A stretch of 64,000 nt of DNA, taken from contig NZ_SMAI01000007.1 of assembly GCF_004346185.1 (NCBI RefSeq), forward strand, positions 124,001 to 188,000. The letters are read 5' to 3'. The notes under the pieces were generated by a model. The model searched no databases and had not been told where the DNA came from. It saw only the letters and a program-made list of their open reading frames with translations. This stretch comes from Aquabacter spiritensis (lineage in GTDB: Bacteria > Pseudomonadota > Alphaproteobacteria > Rhizobiales > Xanthobacteraceae). Every line of letters begins with the position of its first letter. Position 1 is the stretch's first letter. A program made the translations under genes and the position numbers. Shown in pieces: positions 54,801 to 61,736 of the stretch.

Positions 54801-56436
54801 GTGGGGCGACAACACCGTCAACAATTCGGGCACCGTGGTCGGCAATGTCACGCTCGCCACCGACGGCGCCACCACCGGATCGGCGCTTTTCAACAATCTC
54901 GCCGGCGGCACCTTCATCACCGCGCCCGCCGGCACGATCGACCTCGGCACGGGCACCACCGCCGGCAGCTTCTCCAACCAGGGCAGCTTTGTCATCGCCG
55001 GCACCGGCCAGATCAGCACCGCGACCGTGACCGGCACCTTCACCCAGACCACGAGCGGCATGCTCATGATCGACGTCGACGCCTCCGGCACCCCGACGGC
55101 CGACCTCTTGACCGCGACCGCCGTGCGCAACCTCAACGGCTTCGTCTATCTGAGCGCGGTCAATTCGCTGCTGCCGCAATCCTATACGGTGCTCGCCCAG
55201 ACCACGACGACGGTGCCGCTGACCACGGCGATCCAGCGCCTCTCGATCGCACAGGCGCCGGGCACCTACCTGCCCGTCGCCTGGACCGGCACCCCCACCG
55301 ACACCACGCTGTCGGTGTCGCCGCAGGTCAATTTCCTGCCGCAGAACCTCACGATGACACCCAACCAGCTGGCCTATGCCCAGCATCTGCAAGCGAGCTG
55401 GAACAATGGCGGCGGCGGGCTCGGGCCGGCTTATGCCGATCTCGTCAATCTGACCTCGGCGGCGAGCTATCTCCAGGCCCTGACCACCGGCAGCCCGACC
55501 AGCGTCGCCGCAGGCCCCATCGCCCGGATGACGACCTCGCGCGAGGCGCTCGGATCGGTGCTCAGCTGTCCGCATTTCGCTGCCACCGGCACCCTGCTGG
55601 AACAGGGCGAATGCACCTGGGCGCGGATCGATGCGAGCGTCGTGAATTATACGCCGTCCGACTTGAGCGGCTTCACCGCCAGCACCCTGACCTACCGGAT
55701 CGGCGCCCAGAAGGAGATCGCGCCGGGCTGGTTCTTCGGCGCCTCCGCCGCCTACAATGCCGGCTGGTTCGATGCCGATTCCGGCTATTCCACCAGCGAC
55801 GGACAGGGCGTCGACATCGCCGCCTCGCTCAAGCGCGAGATCGGGCCGTGGCTGTTCTCCGGCGCGGTGCATGCCGGCTATGCCACCTACGACCTCAACC
55901 GCCAGACCGTCCTCGGCACGACGTCCTTCCTGTCGGAATGCGGCTACGACGTCTACACCGTCTCCGGCCGGTTCCGCGTCGAATACGAGATCCCGTTCGA
56001 ATATTGGTATCTGCGGCCCTACGGCCAGCTCGACGTGGTCTATGCCTATGTGCCGGGCTTCTCGGAAGGCGGATCGGGGCCGTTCAACCTCGCCATGTCG
56101 CAGTCCGACAATCTGCTCTTCGCCTATGGCCCCTTTGTCGAATTCGGCGGACGCTTCGACCTGGAGGACGGCACCGTGTTCCGGCCCTATGCGACGGTCG
56201 GCGCGACCTTCCTGTCCAATTCGTCCTGGCAGGTCGATGCCGCGCTCCAGAACGCGCCGATCGGGACCGGCAATTTCACCACCGTCGTCGACATGCCGGA
56301 CGTGCTCGGCGATTTCGGCATCGGGCTGCAATGGATGCGCGGCGACAGCCTGGAATTCCGCCTGAACTACGCGACCCAGGTCGGCACCGATTACGTCTCG
56401 CACACCGGCTCGGCACGCATCTCCTACCGCTTCTGA
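48898..56436 (+). CDS. Giant glycine-rich autotransporter (type Va secretion)
   Basis: A 2,512-residue surface protein. A long signal peptide (NLLLQATILSGPIVGVAALP, cut near AQA-QSC) is followed by a passenger of about 2,200 residues built from roughly thirty repeats with the pattern I-T-x-x-G-x-I-x-T-x-G-x-x-S/A-x-G-I-x-A-x-S-x-GGxGG, expected to form a beta-helix. The C-terminal 275 residues (from about 2,238) are the translocating beta-barrel and end in ISYRF. Cysteines occur only as a pair at the mature N-terminus and five near or in the barrel. ATG 48898 is chosen for the signal peptide; ATGs at 48757 and 48871 exist upstream. It is closed by a strong terminator. Probable adhesin or surface layer; ligand unknown. 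Confidence 0.93.
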   Translation: MRQNRSLRNLLLQATILSGPIVGVAALPSAAQAQSCWVDSANVACTVSATAVSVDGNGTNGANSDDTDDRGGPGNPGAAVAIVNPGPLSILISGSANGGNGGEGYNAGFFESASTGGNGGTAGSVTVTNSGAITALAANPGAAIFATAIGGTGGKGGDGSSDNGGEPGGLGNTGGTVRVTNTASISTAAASSAGIFAIASGGVGGIGGGNGGESFSGPSSKGGTGGTAAIVNSASVTTQSNYSIALLAVAAGGAGGAGSGFKNSTFSYGSGGAGGNAYLNSSVAQQKAITIGLASASVNNSGALTTNGKYSSGIWVFASGGAGGPAGNQTNYNGGAAGNGGGAYAVNSGAIVASGDLARGVGAVANGGAGGAGGYNGPLPYGGGYSYGGAGGSGGNAGVVTIRTISGSSISASGTGSNAVYGGAVGGAGGAAGYGADFFYSNQGGAGGAGGTVFIYHSGVALTNGASAAAIYANASGGAAGVMLKKIAGYGGLSGGNGGYAKVQAALAPGPNGTPTTQGANSPGVLVNVAGGAGGVGRNGGSGGSGGTATVYVSGTIATTGDGSIGISVVANGGTGGAAQVDPSGNVGVGGGGGTAGSATVTSKATISTQGYGASGIAVSTMGGSTGTSAPFVSPTNAGDGGSITLHSYGAITATNPQMAGGILVNSSGGTAYTPGKGGKGGNATVFVYGSVATYGTDNPPKSNPYQVMSPAISVVASGGAGGTGTVPNSYVNIGPGGAGGTIAITVKPLTAGTTLALSTQGNYSPAIYLSGSGGNGGTATYNIDYVNNGGPGGAGSNITATVGANVTISTHGVFSPGIQASSIGGNGGNGAGGTRNSLAGGNGGNGGAAGVITITNSANIATTGLYSPAIQAQSAGGNAGNGADGDDDGGDGGAGGTAAAANGYGVSVVNFGNLSTQRSYSSGISVSSLGGNGGIGGDGGDKGGAAKAGGTGGDAYAANHGTIQTSGDNSSGILGISIGGGGATGGSADAAGLIVFATGGAGGPGAAAGVVNITNYETITTSGMSSNGISAFSMGGGGGIGGSVSSFSGSFGFPTVNITVGGKGGSGAFGGTITLTNYGDITTSGFDSAGLRAFTAGGAGGAGGSASSTSFSLGFYKPLPSINVGISIGGGGGTGGNGGNVNITNVGSIITTADQASGIFALSIGGGGGDGGNATTNIYSYGTSPQIDISVSIGGSGGSGGNGGNITLANNDGTISTLGFAADGLQAVSIGGGGGNGGTGTSYIQTTLPVVGQYLDYLPIPFGSTYSASVSIGGDGGSGGVGGNLTLSNSMDITTAGIDARGIVAQSIGGGGGIAAAGQGSSSATMTINVNVGGNGGGGGNGGTVQVTNEKGATITTMSDGAHGIFAQSVGGSGGSAGTSSADAFDSELTALGQLVVNNLLEQAISYYAAEAAHAIGLHPDFPASVSLSVAIGGKGGGGGKGGDLTIQNFGNIFTGAGVASGGDVAIGIFAQSIGGGGGVGGHASVAGARIVNGDVALGGNGGAYGKGGTVSVTSSGAIITEGDSAFGILAQSIGGGGGIGGLATGASQLSMGSSLSLGGALANNADGSGGGTVTISSTLVSTAGVEAHAIVGQSVGGGGGLAFLNPANSLLLGQASYQEALLAQFETYFPIGPYNTLADMQTYFESQVSISSGTLTLTLGGTQASSSQANGLGGGNTVTITNEGTIATTGVAAFGILAQSIGGGGGFATDGGGTGMASLTVTGSFGNKGDGSVDQSGGAVVVQFAPNSSIETSGAGATAVVAQSIGGGGGYTGAIDGTVPAYQTFMTSGAGFGLALNANTGGGPVTLTSLGATTITTTGANAHGLFAQSLSGGGGLVGTAGSASVPAGILMPSNTGNTTRGTGYDFGSGFAPGAITVVYEGSISTSGAGSVAIFAQSGVQGTSGAIDRTASTVTSGAISITVGGGTIAGGSGSGAAIMIDGGGSNTITVNSNTVVGAASSLAIFSPWGDNTVNNSGTVVGNVTLATDGATTGSALFNNLAGGTFITAPAGTIDLGTGTTAGSFSNQGSFVIAGTGQISTATVTGTFTQTTSGMLMIDVDASGTPTADLLTATAVRNLNGFVYLSAVNSLLPQSYTVLAQTTTTVPLTTAIQRLSIAQAPGTYLPVAWTGTPTDTTLSVSPQVNFLPQNLTMTPNQLAYAQHLQASWNNGGGGLGPAYADLVNLTSAASYLQALTTGSPTSVAAGPIARMTTSREALGSVLSCPHFAATGTLLEQGECTWARIDASVVNYTPSDLSGFTASTLTYRIGAQKEIAPGWFFGASAAYNAGWFDADSGYSTSDGQGVDIAASLKREIGPWLFSGAVHAGYATYDLNRQTVLGTTSFLSECGYDVYTVSGRFRVEYEIPFEYWYLRPYGQLDVVYAYVPGFSEGGSGPFNLAMSQSDNLLFAYGPFVEFGGRFDLEDGTVFRPYATVGATFLSNSSWQVDAALQNAPIGTGNFTTVVDMPDVLGDFGIGLQWMRGDSLEFRLNYATQVGTDYVSHTGSARISYRF
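49200..54620 (+). repeat. Passenger-coding repeat tract of the autotransporter
   Basis: About thirty imperfect repeats, mean spacing near 180 bp, end in Gly codon runs. The early copies carry forms such as AVAAGGAGG and VVASGGAGG; from about 52,800 on they converge on AQSIGGGGG. Five C-terminal copies (from 52813, 53311, 53491, 53995 and 54187) share the same block GCCCAGTCGATCGGCGGCGG, a likely sign of recent duplication or gene conversion. Confidence 0.85.
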
Positions 56437-56452
56437 GCCGCCGGAACGCGAA

Positions 56453-56485
56453 AAGGCGGGCGCTGTCGGCGCCCGCCTTGTTTTT
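56453..56485 (+). terminator. Strong intrinsic terminator after the autotransporter
   Basis: AAGGCGGGCGC (56453-56463) pairs perfectly with GCGCCCGCCTT (56469-56479) around a 5-base loop, followed by G and TTTTT. The A-run before the stem gives a shorter T-run on the minus strand, so it can also stop the convergent TctC gene. Confidence 0.92.
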
Positions 56486-56533
56486 AACTTGCCCTGGTCG
56501 CGCCTCGGTGCGGTCGCGCCGGGCGCGCGGGTG

Positions 56534-57514
56534 TCAGTCCTCGGCCTGCATGCCGGTCTTCTCGGCGACGTCGAACCACATCTTGACCTCCTGTTTGACG
56601 AAGGCCTGGAACTCGGCGGGCGTGCTGCCGACCGTCTCGGCGCCGAGATCCGCGAGCTTCTTGACGACGCCGGGATCCTTCAGGGCCGTGATGATCGCCG
56701 CGTGCAGCGTGTCGACCACGTTCTTTTGCATGCCGGCCGGCCCGACGATGCCCTGCCATTCGACCACGTCGAAGCCGGGGATCGTCTTGCTCATCGGCGG
56801 CACGTCCGGCAGCATCGGCACCCTGTTCGCCCCGCTGGTGGCGAGCGGCACCAGGGTTCCGCTCTTCACATAGCCGGCGGCGGTGGGGGTGGTGGCGAAC
56901 AAGGCCGAGATTTCGCCCGACACCACCGCGGCCACCGACTGCCCGCCGGAGCGGTAGGGCACATGGACGATCTTCACCCCGGTCTGGGCCTTCACGAGTT
57001 CCCCGGCGAGGTGGTTGATCGTGCCGTAGCCCGCCGACCCGAAGGTGATCTTGTCAGGATTGGCCTTGGCGAGATCGATGAAGCCCTGGGCCGTCGTCAC
57101 GCCGAGCGAAGGCGGCACGACCAGGATGGTCGGCACGACGTCGAGCTGGCTGATGAAGGTGAAGTCCTTCAGCGGATCGAAGGGCAGCTTCTTGAAGCGG
57201 AACAGCGCCGGATTGGCCGAGAAGCCGATCGTGGCGACGAGCAGCGTATAGCCGTCGGGCGCCGCGTCCTTCACCGCCGCGGTGCCGGTCACGCCGCCGG
57301 CGCCGGCCCGGTTCTCGATCACGACCGGCTGGCCGAGCGTGACGGACATGTTGGCCGCGAGCACACGCGCGACGAGGTCGGTCGCGCCGCCGGGGCCGAA
57401 CGGCACGACGAGCCGGATCGCCCGCTCGGGCTTCCATTCGGCCGCCTGGACGGCGCTTCCGGCGAGCGCCAGCGCGACGGCGGCGATGGCGCGAAGTGAG
57501 GATGTGAGACGCAC
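56534..57514 (-). CDS. Bug/TctC-family substrate-binding protein
   Basis: Second tripartite-tricarboxylate-type binding protein, 326 residues. A signal peptide (AIAAVALALAGSAVQAAE) is followed by IRLVVPFGPGGATDLVARVL, LGQPVVIENRAGAGGVTGTA, HVPYRSGGQSVAAVVSGEIS and MLPDVPPMSKTIPGFDVVEW, all typical of Bug proteins. The start is a GTG with AAGGAAG just upstream; no ATG fits the signal peptide. It is divergent from the Old Yellow Enzyme gene that opens the catabolic cluster, so it probably captures or senses that pathway's carboxylate substrate. No TctA/TctB membrane partner is present. Confidence 0.9.
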   Translation of the reverse strand: MRLTSSLRAIAAVALALAGSAVQAAEWKPERAIRLVVPFGPGGATDLVARVLAANMSVTLGQPVVIENRAGAGGVTGTAAVKDAAPDGYTLLVATIGFSANPALFRFKKLPFDPLKDFTFISQLDVVPTILVVPPSLGVTTAQGFIDLAKANPDKITFGSAGYGTINHLAGELVKAQTGVKIVHVPYRSGGQSVAAVVSGEISALFATTPTAAGYVKSGTLVPLATSGANRVPMLPDVPPMSKTIPGFDVVEWQGIVGPAGMQKNVVDTLHAAIITALKDPGVVKKLADLGAETVGSTPAEFQAFVKQEVKMWFDVAEKTGMQAED

Positions 57515-57633
57515 GGTTCTTCCTTCCCTGGACGGGCGGCGGCGCGAACGCCACCGCTCTTGTTGTGAAGAACCTTTCTCACGTCCCGGGCGGCCGGCGA
57601 CATTATCTTCGCCGACATACCAGCATCCCCAAT

Positions 57634-57647
57634 GCCGGCATACCGGC
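57634..57647. promoter_or_regulatory. Inverted repeat just upstream of the catabolic-cluster promoter
   Basis: GCCGG-CATA-CCGGC is a perfect 5-4-5 inverted repeat, immediately upstream of the TTGACG element. It is a candidate activator or repressor site in the divergent spacer; no regulator gene is adjacent. Confidence 0.35.
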
Positions 57648-57648
57648 G

Positions 57649-57676
57649 TTGACGTGGCCTTGCGGACAGATATTTT
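57649..57676 (+). promoter_or_regulatory. Candidate promoter of the catabolic cluster
   Basis: TTGACG (57649-57654) and TATTTT (57671-57676) are 16 bp apart and lie in the one A/T-rich patch of the spacer, about 135 bp before the Old Yellow Enzyme start. Confidence 0.45.
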
Positions 57677-57811
57677 ATTATTCAAAATCAGATACTTATA
57701 TCGTCACGCCCGACCGGGCGGCTGGCGCCGACCGCGGCTTGCGCCCCTGGCCAGATCGGCCGATGGCTGGGATACAGTTTGCCCGCTGCACCCCGGAACG
57801 AGACAGCGAAC

Positions 57812-58924
57812 ATGACGTCCAGCCACCTGTTTTCTCCCCTGCGCCTGCGCGATCTGTCGCTCGCCAACCGCATCGTCGTCTCGCCGATGGCGCAATATTC
57901 CGCCGAGGATGGCGTCGCGACCGACTGGCACCTCATGCATATGGGCAATCTCGCGGTGTCGGGCGCCGGTCTGGTCATTATCGAGGCGACCTCGATCTCC
58001 CCGGAGGCGCGGGTCAGTCCCTATTGCCTCGGTTTGTGGGGCGATGCCCACGAACGCGCGCTCGGACGCGCGATCGCCTTCTGCCGGCGCCATGGCGGGG
58101 CCAGTCTCGGCATCCAGCTGATGCATGCGGGACGCAAGGGCTCGGTCTCCGCCCCCTGGCAGGGCCAGAGCGAGCTGAAGCCGGCGGCGGGCGGCTGGGA
58201 GACGGTGTCGCCCTCGGACCTTCCCTATCCCGGCCGGTCGGCGCCGCGCGCTTTGTCCCGCGACGATCTCTCGGCGGTGCGCGCGGCCTATGTCGCGGCC
58301 GCCGAACGCGCCGGGCGGATCGGGTTCGATCTGCTGGAGATCCACAACGCCCATGGCTATCTCCTGCATTCCTTCCTGTCGCCGCTCAGCAATGCCCGCA
58401 CCGACGCGTATGGCGGCACGCTGGAGAACCGCATGCGCTTCCCGCTCGACGTGTTCGACGCGGTGCGCGCGGTCTGGCCGGCGGGCAAGCCGATCGGCGT
58501 GCGCCTCTCGGCCACCGACTGGGCCGAGGGCGGCTGGACGATCGAGGACTCGGTCGTCTTCGCCGCGGCCTTGAAGGCGCGCGGCTGCGACTATGTCACC
58601 GCCTCCAGCGGCGGCAGCTCGGACGCGCAGAAGATCCCGGTCGGCCCGGGCTACCAATTGCCCTTCGCCGCCCGGATCCGCCGCGAGACCGGCATCGCCA
58701 CCATGGGCGTCGGCATGATCACCGAGCCGGACCAGGCCGAGCAGGCGCTCGCCGAGGCGCAGGTCGATCTCGTCGCGCTCGGCCGGGCGATGATGTACCA
58801 GCCGCGCTGGGCGTGGCAGGCGGCGGAAAAGCTCGGCGCGGACGCCTATTTCCCGCCGCAATATGCCCGCTCCCACCCCTCGATGCGGCGCCGCGACTTC
58901 CTGCGCGCGACCCGCGACGCCTGA
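57812..58924 (+). CDS. NADH:flavin oxidoreductase (Old Yellow Enzyme family, YqjM/NamA-like)
   Basis: FMN-dependent ene-reductase of 370 residues. The (beta/alpha)8 barrel starts FSPLRLRDLSLANRIVVSPM and holds the anion-binding His178 and His181 in EIHNAHGYLLHSFLSPLSN and the FMN loop DAYGGTLENRMRF. In the YqjM group the residue after PM is the redox-tuning Cys; here it is Ala (SPMAQYS), so the flavin potential or substrate range may differ. ATG 57812 is preferred over 57779 because homology begins there. It opens a co-directional run with an SDR, an acyl-CoA dehydrogenase and two crotonase-fold genes, and may reduce an unsaturated intermediate. Confidence 0.92.
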   Translation: MTSSHLFSPLRLRDLSLANRIVVSPMAQYSAEDGVATDWHLMHMGNLAVSGAGLVIIEATSISPEARVSPYCLGLWGDAHERALGRAIAFCRRHGGASLGIQLMHAGRKGSVSAPWQGQSELKPAAGGWETVSPSDLPYPGRSAPRALSRDDLSAVRAAYVAAAERAGRIGFDLLEIHNAHGYLLHSFLSPLSNARTDAYGGTLENRMRFPLDVFDAVRAVWPAGKPIGVRLSATDWAEGGWTIEDSVVFAAALKARGCDYVTASSGGSSDAQKIPVGPGYQLPFAARIRRETGIATMGVGMITEPDQAEQALAEAQVDLVALGRAMMYQPRWAWQAAEKLGADAYFPPQYARSHPSMRRRDFLRATRDA

Positions 58925-58955
58925 CCCGCCGCCCTGAAACGGAGACCGTCACGCC

Positions 58956-59747
58956 ATGAATCTGGGGCTCGAAGGACGCGTCGCGCTGATCACCGGCGCG
59001 GGCTCGGGGATCGGCCGGGCGATCGCCGTGGCGCTCGCCGCCGAGGGTGCGCGGATCGCCGTCAACGACCGCGACGCGGCCGCCTGCGGCGCGACCGTGA
59101 CGCTGCTGCGCGAAGCCGGCCACGAGGCCGTGGCGGCTCCCTTCGACGTCGCCGATGCCGGTGCCGTGGCGGCGGGCTTCGCCGCGATCGCGGCCGGGCT
59201 CGGCGGCGTCGACATTCTGGTGAACAACGCCGCCGTGCTGCTGACCTCCGCGCGGTTTGTGGACACCCGGCCCGAGGATTGCGCGCGCGAGATCGCGGTC
59301 GCCTTGTTCGGCACGCTGCATTGCACCCGCGCCGCGCTGCCGGGCATGACGGCGCGGCGGCACGGCCGGATCGTCAACATCGTCTCCGACGCGGCGCGGG
59401 TAGGGCAGGAAAAGGAGGTCGCCTATTCCAGCGCCAAAGGCGGGGTGATCGCCTTCACCAAGTCGCTGGCGCGCGAAGTCGGCCAAGACGGCATCACGGT
59501 CAATGCCGTCTCTCCGGCCGCCACCGACACGCCGCTGCGCCGCGCCGCCTTGGAGCGGCTGGCGGAGCGGATCGGCGCGGACGGCGTCGCGGCGCGCGAG
59601 GAGAAGATCCGCCGCGCCTATCCGATGCGCCGCATCGGCACGCCGGAGGATGCGGCGGGCCTCGTCGCCTTTCTCGCCTCGGCGCAGGCGGGCCACATCA
59701 CCGGACAGATCTGCAGCGTCAATGGCGGCTACGCGATGCCGGGATAG
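58956..59747 (+). CDS. Short-chain dehydrogenase/reductase (BadH-like)
   Basis: Classical SDR of 263 residues. The NAD(P) motif is TGAGSGIG (13-20), NNAA lies at 90-93, and the active site is Ser144, Tyr157 and Lys161 (AYSSAKGG). The block RHGRIVNIVSDAARVGQEKE and the Thr-Asp-Thr stretch after NAVSPAAT resemble, from memory, BadH, the 2-hydroxycyclohexanecarboxyl-CoA dehydrogenase of Rhodopseudomonas palustris; this is similarity, not proof. The ending GHITGQICSVNGGYAMPG is standard. It lies 31 bp after the flavin enzyme and before the acyl-CoA dehydrogenase, so a 3-hydroxyacyl-CoA oxidation step is plausible. Confidence 0.88.
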   Translation: MNLGLEGRVALITGAGSGIGRAIAVALAAEGARIAVNDRDAAACGATVTLLREAGHEAVAAPFDVADAGAVAAGFAAIAAGLGGVDILVNNAAVLLTSARFVDTRPEDCAREIAVALFGTLHCTRAALPGMTARRHGRIVNIVSDAARVGQEKEVAYSSAKGGVIAFTKSLAREVGQDGITVNAVSPAATDTPLRRAALERLAERIGADGVAAREEKIRRAYPMRRIGTPEDAAGLVAFLASAQAGHITGQICSVNGGYAMPG

Positions 59748-59797
59748 ATCGACGGCGCTCAAGACATTTCAAAGAAAAACAGCTCGAGGACAGGATT

Positions 59798-60937
59798 GTG
59801 ACGCAACTGACTGAAGACCAGACCGCGATGCGCGACATGGCGCGCGACTTCGTGCGCGCCGAGGTGATCCCGTTCGCCGCGGACTGGGACCGCACCGCCG
59901 AAGTCCCAGTCGAGACCCTGCGCAAGCTGGGATCGTTCGGCTTTTTCGGCGTCACGATCCCCGAGGAATGGGGCGGCGCCGGCGCGGATTTCCCGTCCTA
60001 TCTCGCGGTCACCGAGGAGCTGAGCTATGGCGATGCCGGGCTCTGCAATGCGGTGAACGCCACCAATTCCTTCGCCAACAACGTGCTCGCCTTCGGCACG
60101 CCGGCGCAGAAGGAAGAATTCCTGCGCCCGGTCGCCTCGGGCCGCGACGTCGCCTGCATGCTGCTGTCCGAGCCGCAGGCCGGATCGGACGCGGCGAACC
60201 TGCGGGCGCGCGCGGTGCGCACGGGCGACACCTATGTCATCAATGGCAGCAAATGCTTCATCACGTCCGGCGCCACGGCCGGCGTGTCGCTGGTGATCGC
60301 CGTCACCGATCCGGCCGCCGGAAAGAAGGGCATCTCCGCCTTCATCGTGCCGACCGACGCGCCGGGTTACAAGGTGGTGCGCAAGGAGCTGAAGCTCGGC
60401 CACCGCGCCAACGACACCTGCCAGATCGCGCTGGAAAACCTCGTCGTGCCCGCCGCCAACCTGCTGGGCGCGCTGGGCGACGGGCTCAAGATCGCCTTGT
60501 CCGGCCTGGAATATAAGCGGGTCGTCGTGGCCGCGCAGGCGATCGGGGTGGCGCAGCGGGCGTTCGACGCGGCGCTGCGCTATTCGAGGGAGCGCGAGAC
60601 CTTCGGCAAGAAGATCTTCGACCATCAGGCGGTGGCCTTCACCCTCGCCGAGATGGCGACCGACCTCGAATGCGCCCGCCAGCTCTGCGCCCATGCGGCG
60701 CGGCTGAAAATAGCCGGCATGCGCTGCGTCAAGGAGGCGTCGATGGCGAAGCTGTTCGCGTCCCAGATGTGCGAGCGGGTCTGTTCCGCCGCCTTGAAGA
60801 TGCATGGCGGCTACGGCTTCCTCAACGATTTCCCGCTGGAAAAGCTCTACCGCGACGCCATGGTGTTCCAGCTCTATGACGGCACGAACGAGATCCAGAA
60901 GCTGCTGATCTCGCGCGAACTCGCCGCCGGCTATTGA
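59798..60937 (+). CDS. Acyl-CoA dehydrogenase with Asp at the catalytic-base position
   Basis: FAD-dependent acyl-CoA dehydrogenase of 379 residues. Family blocks are IPEEWGGAGADFPSYLAVTE, MLLSEPQAGSDAANLRARAV, YSRERETFGKKIFDHQAVAF and KMHGGYGFLNDFPLEKLYRD. At the C-terminal active-site motif, where medium- and short-chain enzymes have Glu in YEGTxxIQ, this protein has Asp361 (YDGTNEIQK). The alternative base position used by isovaleryl-CoA dehydrogenase is Lys here. Asp bases are known in dehydrogenases of alicyclic CoA esters. The start is a GTG behind GAGGACAGG. It lies 50 bp after the SDR and overlaps a possible TTG of the next gene. Confidence 0.92.
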   Translation: MTQLTEDQTAMRDMARDFVRAEVIPFAADWDRTAEVPVETLRKLGSFGFFGVTIPEEWGGAGADFPSYLAVTEELSYGDAGLCNAVNATNSFANNVLAFGTPAQKEEFLRPVASGRDVACMLLSEPQAGSDAANLRARAVRTGDTYVINGSKCFITSGATAGVSLVIAVTDPAAGKKGISAFIVPTDAPGYKVVRKELKLGHRANDTCQIALENLVVPAANLLGALGDGLKIALSGLEYKRVVVAAQAIGVAQRAFDAALRYSRERETFGKKIFDHQAVAFTLAEMATDLECARQLCAHAARLKIAGMRCVKEASMAKLFASQMCERVCSAALKMHGGYGFLNDFPLEKLYRDAMVFQLYDGTNEIQKLLISRELAAGY

Positions 60938-60948
60938 GGGGGACGAAC

Positions 60949-61731
60949 GTGGCGGAACTCATCACGCGCAGGGCCGAAGGCGTCGGGACGGTCGTCCTGT
61001 CCAACCCGGCCAAGCACAATGCCATGACCTTCGACATGTGGCGCAGCCTGCCGGACGTCCTGGCCGCGTTCGACGCCGATCCCGCCGTGCGGGTGATCGT
61101 GCTGGAGGGCGCCGGGGAGAAGGCCTTCGTCTCCGGCTCCGACATTTCCCAGTTCGAGAGCCAGCGCACCGGCCCGGACGCCCAGAAAATCTACAACGAC
61201 GCGGTCGAAGCGGCGCATCTCGCCGCCGGGCGCTGCGACAAGCCGGTGATCGCCAAGATCCGCGGCATCTGCATCGGCGGCGGCGTCGGGCTCGCGGCCT
61301 CCTGCGACGTGCGGCTGTGCGCCGACGATGCGCGCTTCCGCATCCCCGCCGCGCGCATCGGCATCGGCTATCCCACGGCCGGGATCCAGCGCCTGCTGCC
61401 GCTGCTCGGGCCGCAGAACCTGATGGACATCTTGTTCTCCGCCCGCTTCTTCGACGCCGCGGAGGCCCGTCGCATCGGCCTCGTCGCCCATGTCTATCCG
61501 GCCGCGGACTTCGACGCCCAGGCGGACGCCTGGCTGGCGCAGGTGGCGGAGAACGCGCCGCTGACGCTGCGCGCCGTCAAGCGCGCGACCGCCGCGCTGC
61601 TGGCCGAGCCGAACGCCCCGCCGGACGCGGCGGTGGAAGCGGCGATCGCCGCCTGTTTCGGCAGCGCCGATTATGCGGAAGGCACCCGGGCCTTCCTGGA
61701 GAAGCGCCGCCCTGCGTTTCAGGGCCGGTGA
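60949..61731 (+). CDS. Crotonase-superfamily protein lacking both catalytic glutamates
   Basis: A 260-residue crotonase-fold protein. The oxyanion-hole region (FVSGSDISQFE and GICIGGGVGLAASCDVRL) is intact, but the two Glu that activate water in enoyl-CoA hydratase are replaced by Gly114 (GGGVG) and Ala134 (FRIPAARIG). Hydration is therefore unlikely; isomerase, ring-opening hydrolase or decarboxylase activity on a CoA ester is possible. The start is a GTG with GAGGGGGA 6 bases upstream; a TTG at 60934 overlapping the previous stop is an alternative. It is co-directional with the acyl-CoA dehydrogenase and followed within 5 bases by a second crotonase gene. Confidence 0.88.
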   Translation: MAELITRRAEGVGTVVLSNPAKHNAMTFDMWRSLPDVLAAFDADPAVRVIVLEGAGEKAFVSGSDISQFESQRTGPDAQKIYNDAVEAAHLAAGRCDKPVIAKIRGICIGGGVGLAASCDVRLCADDARFRIPAARIGIGYPTAGIQRLLPLLGPQNLMDILFSARFFDAAEARRIGLVAHVYPAADFDAQADAWLAQVAENAPLTLRAVKRATAALLAEPNAPPDAAVEAAIAACFGSADYAEGTRAFLEKRRPAFQGR

Positions 61732-61736
61732 GCGCG

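Noticed and set aside
53896-56403. Open frame of 835 codons on the minus strand opposite the autotransporter barrel
   Set aside because: Composition-driven shadow; no recognisable motif and full overlap with the conserved barrel domain.
48400-56500. Autotransporter region as a mobile or recently acquired island
   Set aside because: No integrase, transposase, tRNA or flanking repeat is seen, and GC content by eye matches the neighbours.
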